From the NCBI GenBank assembly GCA_028749115.1, contig JAQURD010000004.1, forward strand, positions 47,982-111,981: a stretch of 64,000 nt of DNA, written 5' to 3'. The stretch's first letter is position 1, and each line of letters opens with the position of its first letter. Shown here piece after piece: positions 1 to 8,407 of the stretch. The stretch is from Acidobacteriota bacterium (lineage in GTDB: Bacteria > Acidobacteriota > Aminicenantia > Aminicenantales > Saccharicenantaceae). Made by a program: the position numbers and the translations under genes. The notes beneath the pieces are model-generated. The model did not search any database. It was given only the letters and a program-made list of their open reading frames with translations, and was not told the origin of the DNA.

Positions 1-373
1 TACATCCGGCTGTAGCGATAGAAAAAGCAGTAGACCCTGGCAGAAAGTGAAAAAGGGGTTTTTTCTCGATTGGATCGAGATTGTAACTGGCTACCTGCCC
101 ATAAACCAGAGTATAGTATTTGCCGTCCCGATTTTCCCGGACGCCGCAGAAGCCTCGTTCTTTATCTCCCAGACGGCAAAAACGCGGACAGAGCCGGCAT
201 TTAATCTCTCGGTCAGGCAATTTATCATAGTATCTAGCTTCTACCCGGGAAAGCCCGGAAGCCGCGGGCCTGGCGGCTGCTGCCTGAAGCGGCAGAACTC
301 CCTTTAAATGGTTTGAGGCCAGCAGCCAGCTACTGCCAGCCACGGCACTCTTAATAAATTTACGGCGGTCCAT
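1..373 (-). CDS. amrS: AmmeMemoRadiSam-system radical SAM protein, partial (C-terminus beyond left edge)
   Basis: Only the first 124 codons are inside the window. The N-terminus carries a Tat-like signal (RRKFIK at residues 3-8, followed by a small/hydrophobic stretch and AAAA near residue 31). Next comes a cysteine cluster CxxCxxxC...C (C59, C62, C66, C76) and the text GFCGVRENRDGKYY, typical of PflA-like AmmeMemoRadiSam proteins. The window ends at TAGC (C124), the first Cys expected for the CxxxCxxC iron-sulfur motif. The family reductively cleaves S-adenosylmethionine; the AmmeMemoRadiSam trio has no settled physiological role. The start ATG follows a weak AGAGAAGA purine stretch 18 nt after the DUF362 stop, so the two genes are probably co-transcribed. 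The Tat-like leader is unusual for a radical SAM enzyme. The family call is fairly secure, the export inference less so. Confidence 0.8.
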   Translation of the reverse strand, partial: MDRRKFIKSAVAGSSWLLASNHLKGVLPLQAAAARPAASGLSRVEARYYDKLPDREIKCRLCPRFCRLGDKERGFCGVRENRDGKYYTLVYGQVASYNLDPIEKKPLFHFLPGSTAFSIATAGC

Positions 374-391
374 TTTCTTCTCTATTATTTA

Positions 392-1291
392 TTATACCTC
401 TTCTTCAATTATCTCAATATTTTCCAGCCGGGCCTGGCCAAGATCCAAATTTTCAGCTGTCTTCAGGTAAGCTGGCTCACGGTTCTCCTCCTCTAAAGAA
501 GGCAGACCTTTTTTAGCCCGCAGGCCTTCTATAATTTTCCAGCCAACAGTATCAACGGCCACCGGGTCAAAGCCAAAAATCATCTGGTTACATTTTTCAT
601 TCCATTGGGGATGGTAAGATGGCCCCCGGTGGTATTGAACACGAAGAGCATCCAGAATTGTCAGGCGGTGCTTTTTTCTGATTAAATCCATCTCAAACAG
701 GTCAGCTACATAGGGATTGCAATTGGTCTCATGATATTTGTTGGGATTGTGGATCACTCCGAAATAGTTTTTCATCCCGCCTGTTATCCCGGCTAATCCA
801 TGATCCTTTAATAAAGCCAGGCTGATGGAAGCCTCAACCAGTTCAGTCTGAATTTTTGAAAAAAGGCTGGCTACACTTCGGTTAATCACCGGTTCTGAAG
901 CATAGCCGAACCCCCGGCTATCAGTGCCAAATATTCTAAGGCTGCCGGCCGAAGTGGAAAGTTTATAACCGGCGTCTTTAAGCTCTTCGTTAGTGCGGTC
1001 CCAGATGGTGATTTTATCTTCGTGGCCAAAAGTTTTAGCCAGCCAGAGACCAAGGGTCACGGCTGTCTCCGGGTAAGTGCTGATGGCTCTCCGGCCAATG
1101 GTATTAATTTTTATACCAATATTATCCTGGCTGGTAAATATCTGAGACAGGCCGTCTTCTGGCCGGCTGCTGCCGGTTAAAATTTCTACTCCTTTTCTAA
1201 AGATTCGCAGGACCGAGGCCGGGTCAGGCAAGCCATTAGCTGCCAGGGCAGTTTTTGATTTTATGATGACCACTCTGGTGTTATTCATCAT
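392..1291 (-). CDS. DUF362 domain-containing protein
   Basis: The product is about 299 residues if it starts at the MMNNTRVV methionine pair. DUF362 proteins are often iron-sulfur-associated and of unknown function. Here the typical N-terminal strand (TRVVIIKS), a central GMKNYFGVIHNPN region and a late DPVAVDTVGWKII segment match the family. A longer reading from TTG at 1369 exists, but that start has no ribosome binding site. It would also run back through the promoter-like TTGACA/TATAAT lying 9 bp before the chosen ATG. No Shine-Dalgarno precedes the ATG, so a leaderless mRNA is likely. The gene is followed directly by the radical SAM gene on the same strand, suggesting a redox or cofactor-related pair. 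Confidence 0.75.
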   Translation of the reverse strand: MMNNTRVVIIKSKTALAANGLPDPASVLRIFRKGVEILTGSSRPEDGLSQIFTSQDNIGIKINTIGRRAISTYPETAVTLGLWLAKTFGHEDKITIWDRTNEELKDAGYKLSTSAGSLRIFGTDSRGFGYASEPVINRSVASLFSKIQTELVEASISLALLKDHGLAGITGGMKNYFGVIHNPNKYHETNCNPYVADLFEMDLIRKKHRLTILDALRVQYHRGPSYHPQWNEKCNQMIFGFDPVAVDTVGWKIIEGLRAKKGLPSLEEENREPAYLKTAENLDLGQARLENIEIIEEEV

Positions 1292-1300
1292 GAATTCAAA

Positions 1301-1332
1301 ATTATAATTACCCTTTTGGGCCAGGTTGTCAA
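1301..1332 (-). promoter_or_regulatory. Promoter of the DUF362 gene, predicted leaderless
   Basis: On the minus strand TTGACA (1332-1327) is followed after 20 bp by a perfect TATAAT (1306-1301). The spacer is longer than optimal, so the -35 is uncertain. Only 9 bp separate the -10 from the ATG at 1291, placing the transcription start within a few bases of the start codon. Confidence 0.5.
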
Positions 1333-1352
1333 TGCCGGCAGCCAATGAACAG

Positions 1353-1381
1353 TTGCTTTCTAGAAACAAAAGAGATATATT
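1353..1381 (+). promoter_or_regulatory. Promoter of the DUF6599 gene
   Basis: TTGCTT (1353-1358), a 17 bp spacer and TATATT (1376-1381) lie upstream of a CGGAGG ribosome binding site at 1391-1396 and the ATG at 1402. Confidence 0.5.
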
Positions 1382-1401
1382 TTTTAAAAGCGGAGGATGA
1401 G

Positions 1402-2337
1402 ATGAACAGATCGGCTGTCTGTGGTTTTTTATATATTTTTATCTTTTGCCAGTCTATTATCGGGCTGGCTCTTATTGGCCAGGGATCGGCCCAATCGACC
1501 ACCCGCAGCCAGGCTGAAGATTTACAATTTTTACTCCCGGCAATCCAGGGCTGGAAACTGGCTGAGACTCCTCAGCTTTATAGTCCTGAAAACCTTTATG
1601 AATATATTGATGGGGCGGCTGAAGCCTATCTGGGTTATGATTTTCAGCAATTACTGGTTTCGACTTTTCAAAAGGAAGGAACGGAGAGTTCGCTTACACT
1701 TGAAATTTACGATATGGGTTCACCACTTGAAGCCTTCGGTATTTTTAGTTCAGAACGCTATCCGGAAATTCCTGAAATTTCTCTGGGGCTGGCCGGTTAT
1801 CTCGAGGGTGAAGTCCTGAATTTCATTTCTGGCCAGTATTATGTTAAGTTATTATGCTATAACGGAGAAGCAGGAACGGCTGATTATCTCCAAGAATTTG
1901 GGCAGGCAGTTGACAGGAAAATAAAGAACAAAGGCTCATGGCCTGCTTTATTTAAGGCCTTTCCCGCTGCTAATCTGGTTAAAAATTCTGAAAAATATAT
2001 TAAGAGAAACTTCATGGGTTTTAATTTTTTAAGCCATGGCTATGCCGTCAGTTACCGGACAGAGGCGGGTGAATATGATGCATTTATTATCGAAGCAGGG
2101 ACAGCAGGTGAAGCCCGGACGTTACTCCAGAAATTACTGGAATTTTATGCAAACGAAAAGGTCCCCTTTGCGCCAGAAGATAATAGATATCGCCAGATAA
2201 ATAAATATGGTCAGGAAATTTTGATCAGCCAGGTCAAAAATTACCTCTTTGGACTCAGCCGGCTGCCGGCCGGTCTGGCTGATCAGGCTCTGCCTACTTT
2301 TAACCAACTAAAATTAAACTTAGAAACAGCCAGGTAA
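1402..2337 (+). CDS. Exported DUF6599-family protein
   Basis: This is a 311-residue protein with a signal peptide over about residues 1-31 (hydrophobic FLYIFIFCQSIIGLALI, then GQGSAQS). The mature part contains ENLYEYIDGAAEAYLGYDF, the hallmark text of DUF6599, a family of unknown function seen in Acidobacteriota/Aminicenantes-like genomes. The ATG at 1402 was chosen because CGGAGG sits 5 bp upstream; an in-frame ATG at 1345 lies inside the divergent promoter area. The product is predicted periplasmic or secreted. It may be co-transcribed with the permease 22 bp downstream. Confidence 0.7.
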   Translation: MNRSAVCGFLYIFIFCQSIIGLALIGQGSAQSTTRSQAEDLQFLLPAIQGWKLAETPQLYSPENLYEYIDGAAEAYLGYDFQQLLVSTFQKEGTESSLTLEIYDMGSPLEAFGIFSSERYPEIPEISLGLAGYLEGEVLNFISGQYYVKLLCYNGEAGTADYLQEFGQAVDRKIKNKGSWPALFKAFPAANLVKNSEKYIKRNFMGFNFLSHGYAVSYRTEAGEYDAFIIEAGTAGEARTLLQKLLEFYANEKVPFAPEDNRYRQINKYGQEILISQVKNYLFGLSRLPAGLADQALPTFNQLKLNLETAR

Positions 2338-2359
2338 CAGAACAGATGGAAAGGTCTCT

Positions 2360-3394
2360 ATGTCTGAAGACAAAATAACCGAATCAAAGCTAACCAGGAT
2401 TTGCCTGATAATTTTAACTCTTTTTGTCCTGGGGATTTTTTTTAAGCTGACCAGAGCAGTCCTTATTCCTTTTTTCCTATCTCTGTTTATCTCCTATGCC
2501 ATTTCCCCTTTGCTGGACTGGCTGGTCGGGCTAAAAGTTCCTAAAAGCCTGGCCATTACTCTGATTGTCATCGTTACTTTTGGCCTTCTTTATCTTATTG
2601 GACTTATCCTTTACAGCAGCGGGAAACATTTTATTGCTTCTTTGCCTGAGTATAGCCAGAAAGTAGCAGCTCTCCTGAATGAAATAAACAGCAGTCTGAA
2701 GCACCTGCCTTTTAAAGTTGATGTGCCGGCCATAATTGGTCAAATCAATCTGGAAAGGGTGACCAGCGTTTTTCTTGGAACACTTGGCTCTTTTTTCAGT
2801 TTTATGGGTAATTTGATTTTAATTTTTGTCTTTATTATTTTTATCCTAGCTGGCCGGGACAAACTGGCTGATAAAGTGGCCAGGGCTTTTGCTCCGGAGC
2901 GAGCCAGTTATCTCAGCCGGGTACTTTTAAGTCTTAATCGCCAGATTCAAAAGTATCTGGCCATTAAAACTCTTTTAAGCATGATTAATGGCCTGCTGGT
3001 CTGCCTGATTCTGATTATTTTCAGAGTGGATTTTGCTCTCTTGCTTGGCTTTATTACTTTCGTCTTAAATTTTATCCCTTCTTTCGGTTCAATTATTGCC
3101 ACCATTATTCCTACGCTGATTGCTTTTTTCCAGTTTGGCAACTCATTAACTCCTATCTGGGTACTGTTAGCCATTGCCGTGACTGATTCTATCCTGGGAA
3201 ATTTTGTTGATCCAAAATTAATGGGTGAGAGTTTAGATCTCAGTCCCCTGCTTGTTCTCTTTACACTGATTTTCTGGGGCTGGCTGTGGGGTATCGCCGG
3301 CATGGTTTTGTCTGTGCCTCTTCTGGCTGTTTTGAAGATTGTCCTGGAAAATATCCCGTCAACTAGGCCGCTGGCCGTTTTAATGAGCAAATAG
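2360..3394 (+). CDS. AI-2E family transporter (putative membrane permease)
   Basis: This 344-residue protein is almost entirely hydrophobic, with roughly seven to eight membrane segments: an N-terminal pair (about residues 12-45), another around 60-85, a central segment around 145-170, and a C-terminal bundle from about 205 to 335. The middle soluble region and the DPKLMGESLDLSPLLVLF text are typical of the AI-2E transporter family (PF01594). That family includes quorum-signal exporters and Na+/H+ antiporters, so the substrate cannot be assigned. The start follows an AAGG ribosome binding site. The gene converges on rnc. Confidence 0.85.
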   Translation: MSEDKITESKLTRICLIILTLFVLGIFFKLTRAVLIPFFLSLFISYAISPLLDWLVGLKVPKSLAITLIVIVTFGLLYLIGLILYSSGKHFIASLPEYSQKVAALLNEINSSLKHLPFKVDVPAIIGQINLERVTSVFLGTLGSFFSFMGNLILIFVFIIFILAGRDKLADKVARAFAPERASYLSRVLLSLNRQIQKYLAIKTLLSMINGLLVCLILIIFRVDFALLLGFITFVLNFIPSFGSIIATIIPTLIAFFQFGNSLTPIWVLLAIAVTDSILGNFVDPKLMGESLDLSPLLVLFTLIFWGWLWGIAGMVLSVPLLAVLKIVLENIPSTRPLAVLMSK

Positions 3395-3443
3395 CCCGGG
3401 CTGGTTTTTGATCAATTGATTAATCTTTCTTGCCAGGCGGCTG

Positions 3444-4214
3444 TTATTTTTTTAAGATCAGACCATTTTCGTCCTGGCCAATAATAAAGGCTTCATCCAG
3501 AAGAGTTTGAAATTTGTTTTTAAATAATTTTTTTAAGGCTTTCTGAGCTGCTTTCTGTTCGGCGCTTTTTTTTGATAGGCCTTTGGCCCGGGCGAGAATC
3601 TTATGACTGGAGCTGACTTCAATGGTAAAAACTTTTTCATGCTCGGGGCCTGACTCAGTAACTGTCCGGTAAACAGGCGGCGGAAGTTGATGCTGATAGA
3701 AGTATTCTTGGAGGGCTGATTTAAAATTATTGATCTGAAAATTTGTCCGTGGAAGGTTCTTAAAATATTTTTTGATCAAAGAAGATAAGACCAGGCTGGC
3801 TGTTCCATAGTCACTATCAAGATAGATGGCCCCCATCAGTGCCTCGAAAGTTCCAGCCAGAATGCTCTTTTTGCTCCTGCCGCCATTTTTTTCTTCGCCC
3901 TTGCCGAGCTTAATCAATTGGTCAAGCCGGAGTTTCCTGGCCAGCACAGCCAGGGAATTAGTTGAGGCGAGAATTGATTTGAGCTTTGATAGTTGCCCTT
4001 CACTCCGGCCTGGATAATTGGTAAATAAAAAATCTGCCAGGACAAGTCCGACGACTGAATCACCTAGAAACTCCAGTATTTCATTGTCTTTAGGCCCCTG
4101 GTCTGAGTGTTCATAGGCATAAGAACTGTGAATCAGGGCTTGCTCCAGCCAGGGTTGCTTTTTGAATTTATATCCCAGTTTTTTTTCAAGGTCGGCTAGG
4201 GTCATCTCAGTCAT
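3444..4214 (-). CDS. rnc: Ribonuclease III
   Basis: This 256-residue enzyme is expected to cleave double-stranded RNA during rRNA maturation and mRNA decay. The N-terminal catalytic domain carries the signature NEILEFLGDSVVG (about residues 44-56) and the second acidic site around GTFEALMGAIYLD (about 120-132). A C-terminal double-stranded-RNA-binding domain (about residues 165-232) ends with AEQKAAQKALKKL. The start ATG overlaps the pyrC stop by 4 bp (ATGA), indicating translational coupling. Length is normal apart from a short C-terminal tail. Confidence 0.95.
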   Translation of the reverse strand: MTEMTLADLEKKLGYKFKKQPWLEQALIHSSYAYEHSDQGPKDNEILEFLGDSVVGLVLADFLFTNYPGRSEGQLSKLKSILASTNSLAVLARKLRLDQLIKLGKGEEKNGGRSKKSILAGTFEALMGAIYLDSDYGTASLVLSSLIKKYFKNLPRTNFQINNFKSALQEYFYQHQLPPPVYRTVTESGPEHEKVFTIEVSSSHKILARAKGLSKKSAEQKAAQKALKKLFKNKFQTLLDEAFIIGQDENGLILKK

Positions 4215-5518
4215 TCAGATAAAAGCTGGCCGGAATAATATTTATTCTGGTAAACGGGACGACCGGAGGCGATGGTCATAACTATTGAGCCCGTAAAAAT
4301 CGAACCAAGAAAAGGAGTATTGCAGCTTTTTGAAGCCATAGTTTCTCTGGTTATAGCTGTTTTCCCCTTCAAATCGATGATAGTCAGGTCAGCAAGTTCG
4401 CCTTCTTTTATCCGTCCACCAGTCTTAAGCCTCAAGAGGCTAGCTGGCCGGCAGGTCAGGGCTTCAATCAAACGGGCCAGCGGGAAAGCTTGTTTTCTGA
4501 CGAGTAAGTCGAGCAAAGAGGGGACAGCTGTTTCCAGGCCATTTATACCAAAAGGTGCTTTCTCCAGCCCGGCCTTCTTTTCTTCTTCGGTGTGAGGAGC
4601 GTGATCGGTTGCTATTATATCAATCAGGCCGTCTCTGAGGGCCTGACGCAATGATTGGACATCCTCTTCCGTTCGCAGGGGAGGATTAACTTTGCTGTTC
4701 GGGTTGCCAGTCAGAAGGATATCTTCAGTTATCAGGAGGTGATGAGGGGTTACTTCCGCCGTCACCGGGAGCCCCTTGGCCCGGGCCCAGCGAAGGAGGT
4801 CAACTGAACCTCTGGTACTCAGGTGAGCGAGGTGAACAGGTACCCTTAAATATTTGGCCAGGATAATATCTCTGGCCACCATTATTTCTTCAGCCGCAGA
4901 CGGTATGCCGGTTAGCTTCAGGAGCTTTGATATGCGGCCTTCATTAACTACGCCATTTTGAGTCAGGCTCTTTTCCTCGCAGTGGTCAATGATGGGCAAA
5001 TCCAGAGTAGCAGCCATTTCCATGGCTTTTCTCATCAGGGCAGAATTGCCAACTGGCTGGCCATCATCAGAGAAGCCAGCCGCTCCGGCCGAGGCCAGTT
5101 CAGCCATTGCAGTTAATTCCTGGCCTTTTTCTTGCCTGGAAATAGCGGCTAAGGGCAAAACTCTGATGGCCGAATGTTTTCTTGCCTTATCAATGATTTC
5201 TCTTGTTATGTCTGGCTGATCATTAACCGGTTTAGTATTTGGCATACAGCAAACAGTCGTAAATCCCCCGCGGGCTGCTGCCTGGCTACCGCTTTCTATG
5301 GTTTCTTTATGTTCGTCTCCAGGTTCCCTCAAGTGAGTATGGAGGTCTATGAATCCTGGCGTGATCAAAAGGCCGTCAGCCTTTATTATCCGGTCAGCCT
5401 CACTTTCAATTTCAGGCTTAATTCCGGCAATCCGGCCATCTACCAGCATTAAATCAAACTGACCTTCAATCTTTTCCCCGGGATCAAGAAGACCAGCCCT
5501 TTTTATCAGCACCTTCAA
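4211..5518 (-). CDS. pyrC: Dihydroorotase
   Basis: The 435-residue enzyme catalyses the reversible cyclisation of carbamoyl aspartate to dihydroorotate in pyrimidine synthesis. The zinc motif DLHTHLREPG, the GFSDDGQPV segment, HLAHLSTRGS and ATDHAPHT (last catalytic Asp) identify a class I dihydroorotase of the amidohydrolase superfamily. Translation probably begins at TTG (5518-5516), preceded by AAGGGAGAACC. It sits between rnc and pyrR on the same strand. No aspartate carbamoyltransferase (pyrB), its usual neighbour, is present in the window. Confidence 0.95.
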   Translation of the reverse strand: MKVLIKRAGLLDPGEKIEGQFDLMLVDGRIAGIKPEIESEADRIIKADGLLITPGFIDLHTHLREPGDEHKETIESGSQAAARGGFTTVCCMPNTKPVNDQPDITREIIDKARKHSAIRVLPLAAISRQEKGQELTAMAELASAGAAGFSDDGQPVGNSALMRKAMEMAATLDLPIIDHCEEKSLTQNGVVNEGRISKLLKLTGIPSAAEEIMVARDIILAKYLRVPVHLAHLSTRGSVDLLRWARAKGLPVTAEVTPHHLLITEDILLTGNPNSKVNPPLRTEEDVQSLRQALRDGLIDIIATDHAPHTEEEKKAGLEKAPFGINGLETAVPSLLDLLVRKQAFPLARLIEALTCRPASLLRLKTGGRIKEGELADLTIIDLKGKTAITRETMASKSCNTPFLGSIFTGSIVMTIASGRPVYQNKYYSGQLLSE

Positions 5519-5554
5519 ATCAGGTTCTCCCTTAACCTGTTTAACATCTTTAGT

Positions 5555-6118
5555 TTATTTTTGTTTTAAAGCTGCTTTCGGTTCAGTAATTAAAACCTCA
5601 TCTATTTTATCAATTTCTTTCAGATGAACTTTAACTCTTTCCCGCCTGGAAGTGGGCAAAAGCTTGCCAGTATAATCCGGCCTGATAGGTAATTCTCTAT
5701 GTCCGCGATCAATAAAGACAGCCAGTTGAATTGTGCGCGGTCGGCCGAGATCAAAAATGGCTTCCATGGCTGCCCGGCTCGTTCGCCCGGTAAAAATGAC
5801 ATCATCTACCAGCACGATATCTTTACCATCAAGCTTGAAATTTATTTTAGTTTTTCCAGTCTGTTGCTTTTTTAATTTGGAGTTAAGATCATCCCGGTAA
5901 GGAGTAATATCCAGAGCACAGACGGGAATATCCAGGCCTTCGTTTTGCTTCAAAATCTCAGCCAGCCGCCGCCCTAAATAAAATCCTCTGGTTTTAACAC
6001 CTATAATCACCAGATTTTTCAGCTCCCGGTTTCTCTCAGCTATCTCTGTGGCCATGCGAAGCAGAGTCCGGCGCATCTTGCCATTATCCATTATTCTGGC
6101 CTTGATCTTGCTATCCAT
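5555..6118 (-). CDS. pyrR: Bifunctional pyr operon regulator / uracil phosphoribosyltransferase
   Basis: The 187-residue protein carries the PRPP-binding loop VLVDDVIFTGRTSRAA (about residues 103-118) and the PyrR-type text GVKTRGFYLGRRLA and ALDITPYRDDL. In Firmicutes PyrR binds pyr mRNA to control attenuation and has weak uracil phosphoribosyltransferase activity. The ATG follows GAGGA by 5 bp. The 48 bp upstream of it (to the ribF stop) is too short for a PyrR-type attenuator. If PyrR acts as an RNA regulator, its targets lie elsewhere. Confidence 0.92.
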   Translation of the reverse strand: MDSKIKARIMDNGKMRRTLLRMATEIAERNRELKNLVIIGVKTRGFYLGRRLAEILKQNEGLDIPVCALDITPYRDDLNSKLKKQQTGKTKINFKLDGKDIVLVDDVIFTGRTSRAAMEAIFDLGRPRTIQLAVFIDRGHRELPIRPDYTGKLLPTSRRERVKVHLKEIDKIDEVLITEPKAALKQK

Positions 6119-6166
6119 TATTTCCTCTTTCCCAAAAATTCAAAAAACATCTTCGGCTAAAAATAG

Positions 6167-7129
6167 CTAAATGTCAAGCCGGATGGATTTAATTAACGAC
6201 TTAGCGGTAGTGCTCTTAAAATATTTTCTGGCTAGAAGGACATCCCTGGCTATAGCTTCTTGCAGTGCTTCAAGCGAGCTAAATTTTTTTTCTGTTCGTA
6301 GCTTTTTTAAGAGAAAGAGAGAAACCTTCTGGCGGTAAAACGGGCGGCTAAGGTCAAGCAGATGGGTTTCCACCTGGATTATTTTCCCCCCCAGAGTCGG
6401 CCTTGTCCCGATATTAGAAACCGACTGGTAGATTTCATCCTTGATCTTGGTCAGGCAAATAAATACGCCTGAAGGCAGGAGATCATTCCTGCTGTCGAGA
6501 TTGATAGTTGGGTAACCCAGTTGGCGTCCAAGCTTATGGCCAGCAACTATCCGGCCGCTGATTTCATAAGGATGACCCAGCAGGCGGCTGGCTTCTTCTA
6601 CCTGCCCGCTTTTGAGAAACTGTCTGATCAGGCTCGAACTGATAAGATGGCCCTGCCTGACTGCCGGCTTTAAGGTTATGACTTTGAAGTCGAGATGACG
6701 ACCAAATTTTTCTAAATCATCTGTGCCCCACTGACGGTGGTGGCCGAACCTGAAATTACGACCGATGACAACTTCCTTTACCTTGAGAGCCTGTTTAATT
6801 ATCTGACGGGCAAAGGTTTCTCCACTCAAGCCGGACAGCTGTTGGTCGAGATCGAGCAAGAGGCAAAAATCAAGGCCTGCCTGTTCAAAAGCCTTAAGTC
6901 TTTGTTCCAGTGTCTGAATCATTTGGAGAGGCCGGTGGTTTAAAACTTTATCGGGGTGAGGATAAAAGGAAAGAACTCCAGCCGCCGCTCCGTTTGACCT
7001 GGCTTCAGCTAAAACCTTTCTAATAATCTTTTGGTGGCCCAGATGAAAACCATCAAATATGCCTATGGCCAGGATGGAACCGGCAGCCTGAAGCCTGGCT
7101 CCCGCAGACAAATGCCGGAAAACTCTCAT
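6167..7129 (-). CDS. ribF: Bifunctional riboflavin kinase / FAD synthetase
   Basis: The 320-residue enzyme makes FMN and then FAD from riboflavin. The N-terminal adenylyltransferase half carries GIFDGFHLGHQKII (HxGH nucleotidyltransferase motif, about residues 23-36) and RFGHHRQW. The C-terminal kinase half carries GHKLGRQLGYPTINL (about 198-212). The ATG lies 4 bp after the stop of the DUF1844 gene with no clear Shine-Dalgarno, so translation is probably coupled to that gene. Confidence 0.95.
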   Translation of the reverse strand: MRVFRHLSAGARLQAAGSILAIGIFDGFHLGHQKIIRKVLAEARSNGAAAGVLSFYPHPDKVLNHRPLQMIQTLEQRLKAFEQAGLDFCLLLDLDQQLSGLSGETFARQIIKQALKVKEVVIGRNFRFGHHRQWGTDDLEKFGRHLDFKVITLKPAVRQGHLISSSLIRQFLKSGQVEEASRLLGHPYEISGRIVAGHKLGRQLGYPTINLDSRNDLLPSGVFICLTKIKDEIYQSVSNIGTRPTLGGKIIQVETHLLDLSRPFYRQKVSLFLLKKLRTEKKFSSLEALQEAIARDVLLARKYFKSTTAKSLIKSIRLDI

Positions 7130-7133
7130 GTGA

Positions 7134-7442
7134 TCAGAGCTTTATGGCCTCGGTCTTATTTAAGTAATGCATCTTGAGTTGTGATAGCACAGCTTCAAGA
7201 AAATTTTCTTCCTCAGGCATCAGGTTGCCTTTAGTGCGGTCTTTGAGCAAATCAAGCAGGTCAATCAGACGGCGGGCATATTCCAAATTTACTTCCAGCT
7301 GGCTGTTTTTCAGTTCTTCCAGCAGTCCGAGTTTCATCAGAGCCTGGGTATAGAAAGGAAAGACTAGAGAACTGAAATCAACAGGCGGCATAAATTCAGC
7401 TTTTTCTTCGCCCCTAGCTTCATCATTTGATTTGTCGCTCAT
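7134..7442 (-). CDS. DUF1844 domain-containing protein
   Basis: This short acidic protein (102 residues) has the DUF1844 text VDFSSLVFPFYTQALMKLG followed by helical segments LEYARRLIDLLDLLKDRTKGNL and EENFLEAVLSQLKMHYL. The family is widespread in Acidobacteriota and Deltaproteobacteria and its function is unknown. A good GGAAGGA ribosome binding site precedes the ATG. It heads the ribF-pyrR-pyrC-rnc minus-strand run. Confidence 0.85.
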   Translation of the reverse strand: MSDKSNDEARGEEKAEFMPPVDFSSLVFPFYTQALMKLGLLEELKNSQLEVNLEYARRLIDLLDLLKDRTKGNLMPEEENFLEAVLSQLKMHYLNKTEAIKL

Positions 7443-7557
7443 TATCCTTCCCCCAGATAATTTATGAATTAATTAGTTGAAAAACTTTCTTCTTTAGAGT
7501 AACTTACCAGCCTAAATAATAGCGATAATTGGCTGAAAATTCAAGAGAGGTACCGAC

Positions 7558-8319
7558 ATGAAGACTAACCGGGAAGCTGCCAGGCAATTTGAACAATTGC
7601 TGGAGATCATGGCTCGCTTGAGATCGCCTGCCGGCTGTCCCTGGGACAGGTCGAGAACTAAAAGTGATATCATTAATTATTTTCTTGAAGAAACTTATGA
7701 GGCAGTGGAAGCCCTGAGATCAAAAAAGGCCCAGGCCGCCAGTGAAGAGCTGGGTGATGTCCTGATGGAAATAGTTTTTCTGTCATTATTTTATAAAGAA
7801 GCCGGGCAATTTTCGATGGGGGAAGTTATTGAAGGTATCAACCGGAAAATGCTGGCCCGCCATCCGCATGTTTTTGGGCCATTAAAAAAAACCAGCCAGG
7901 CAGAAATAATGGCTGATTGGCAGAGCCATAAATTGAAAGAAAAAAAACGAGAGTCGGTCTTAGAAGGATTGCCGGCCAGTGCTCCTGCTTTATTTTTGGC
8001 CTTTCTCCTTGGCCAGAGGGCAGCCGCTCATGGTTTCGACTGGCCGGAAGCTGGACAGGCTCTGAAGAAAGCGGAAGAAGAGCTGGCTGAACTGCACCAG
8101 GCTCTTCATTCTGGAAAGAAAACAGAAATAGCTGAAGAGCTGGGTGATTTGCTTTTTTGCCTTAGCCAGGTGGCCCGCCTGCTCGGTTATAATCCAGAAA
8201 TAGTGCTTCATGAAGCCAATAATAAATTTAAGGCCAGGTTCGGCCAGATGGAAAAGGAAATTAAAAAGAGGGGGAAAGACCTGGCAGGTTGTTCACCCGA
8301 CGAGCTGGATCAGACCTAG
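7558..8319 (+). CDS. mazG: Nucleoside triphosphate pyrophosphohydrolase MazG
   Basis: The 253-residue protein has two MazG-type helical domains. The first holds SPAGCPWDRSRTKSDI, EETYEAVEAL and EELGDVLMEIVF (metal-binding ExxE...ExxD). The second repeats AEELGDLLFCLSQVARLLG. The family hydrolyses NTPs to NMP and pyrophosphate, cleaning non-canonical nucleotides and modulating stringent signalling. The start ATG follows GAGAGG. It is a single gene, divergent from DUF1844 and convergent with prfB. Confidence 0.92.
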   Translation: MKTNREAARQFEQLLEIMARLRSPAGCPWDRSRTKSDIINYFLEETYEAVEALRSKKAQAASEELGDVLMEIVFLSLFYKEAGQFSMGEVIEGINRKMLARHPHVFGPLKKTSQAEIMADWQSHKLKEKKRESVLEGLPASAPALFLAFLLGQRAAAHGFDWPEAGQALKKAEEELAELHQALHSGKKTEIAEELGDLLFCLSQVARLLGYNPEIVLHEANNKFKARFGQMEKEIKKRGKDLAGCSPDELDQT

Positions 8320-8407
8320 GAGAGAGTAAAGAGACAAGAGAATCGCACCGGGTCAAAAAAGTCAGCAAAAAATAAGAAAAGGCTTTAAATCAGTTTTAAA
8401 AGTTAGA

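Noticed and set aside
1292..1369. TTG-initiated extension of the DUF362 gene
   Set aside because: No ribosome binding site, and the extension covers a TTGACA/TATAAT promoter placed just before the internal ATG.
6119..6166. PyrR attenuator before pyrR
   Set aside because: Only 48 bp are available and no hairpin pair is visible.
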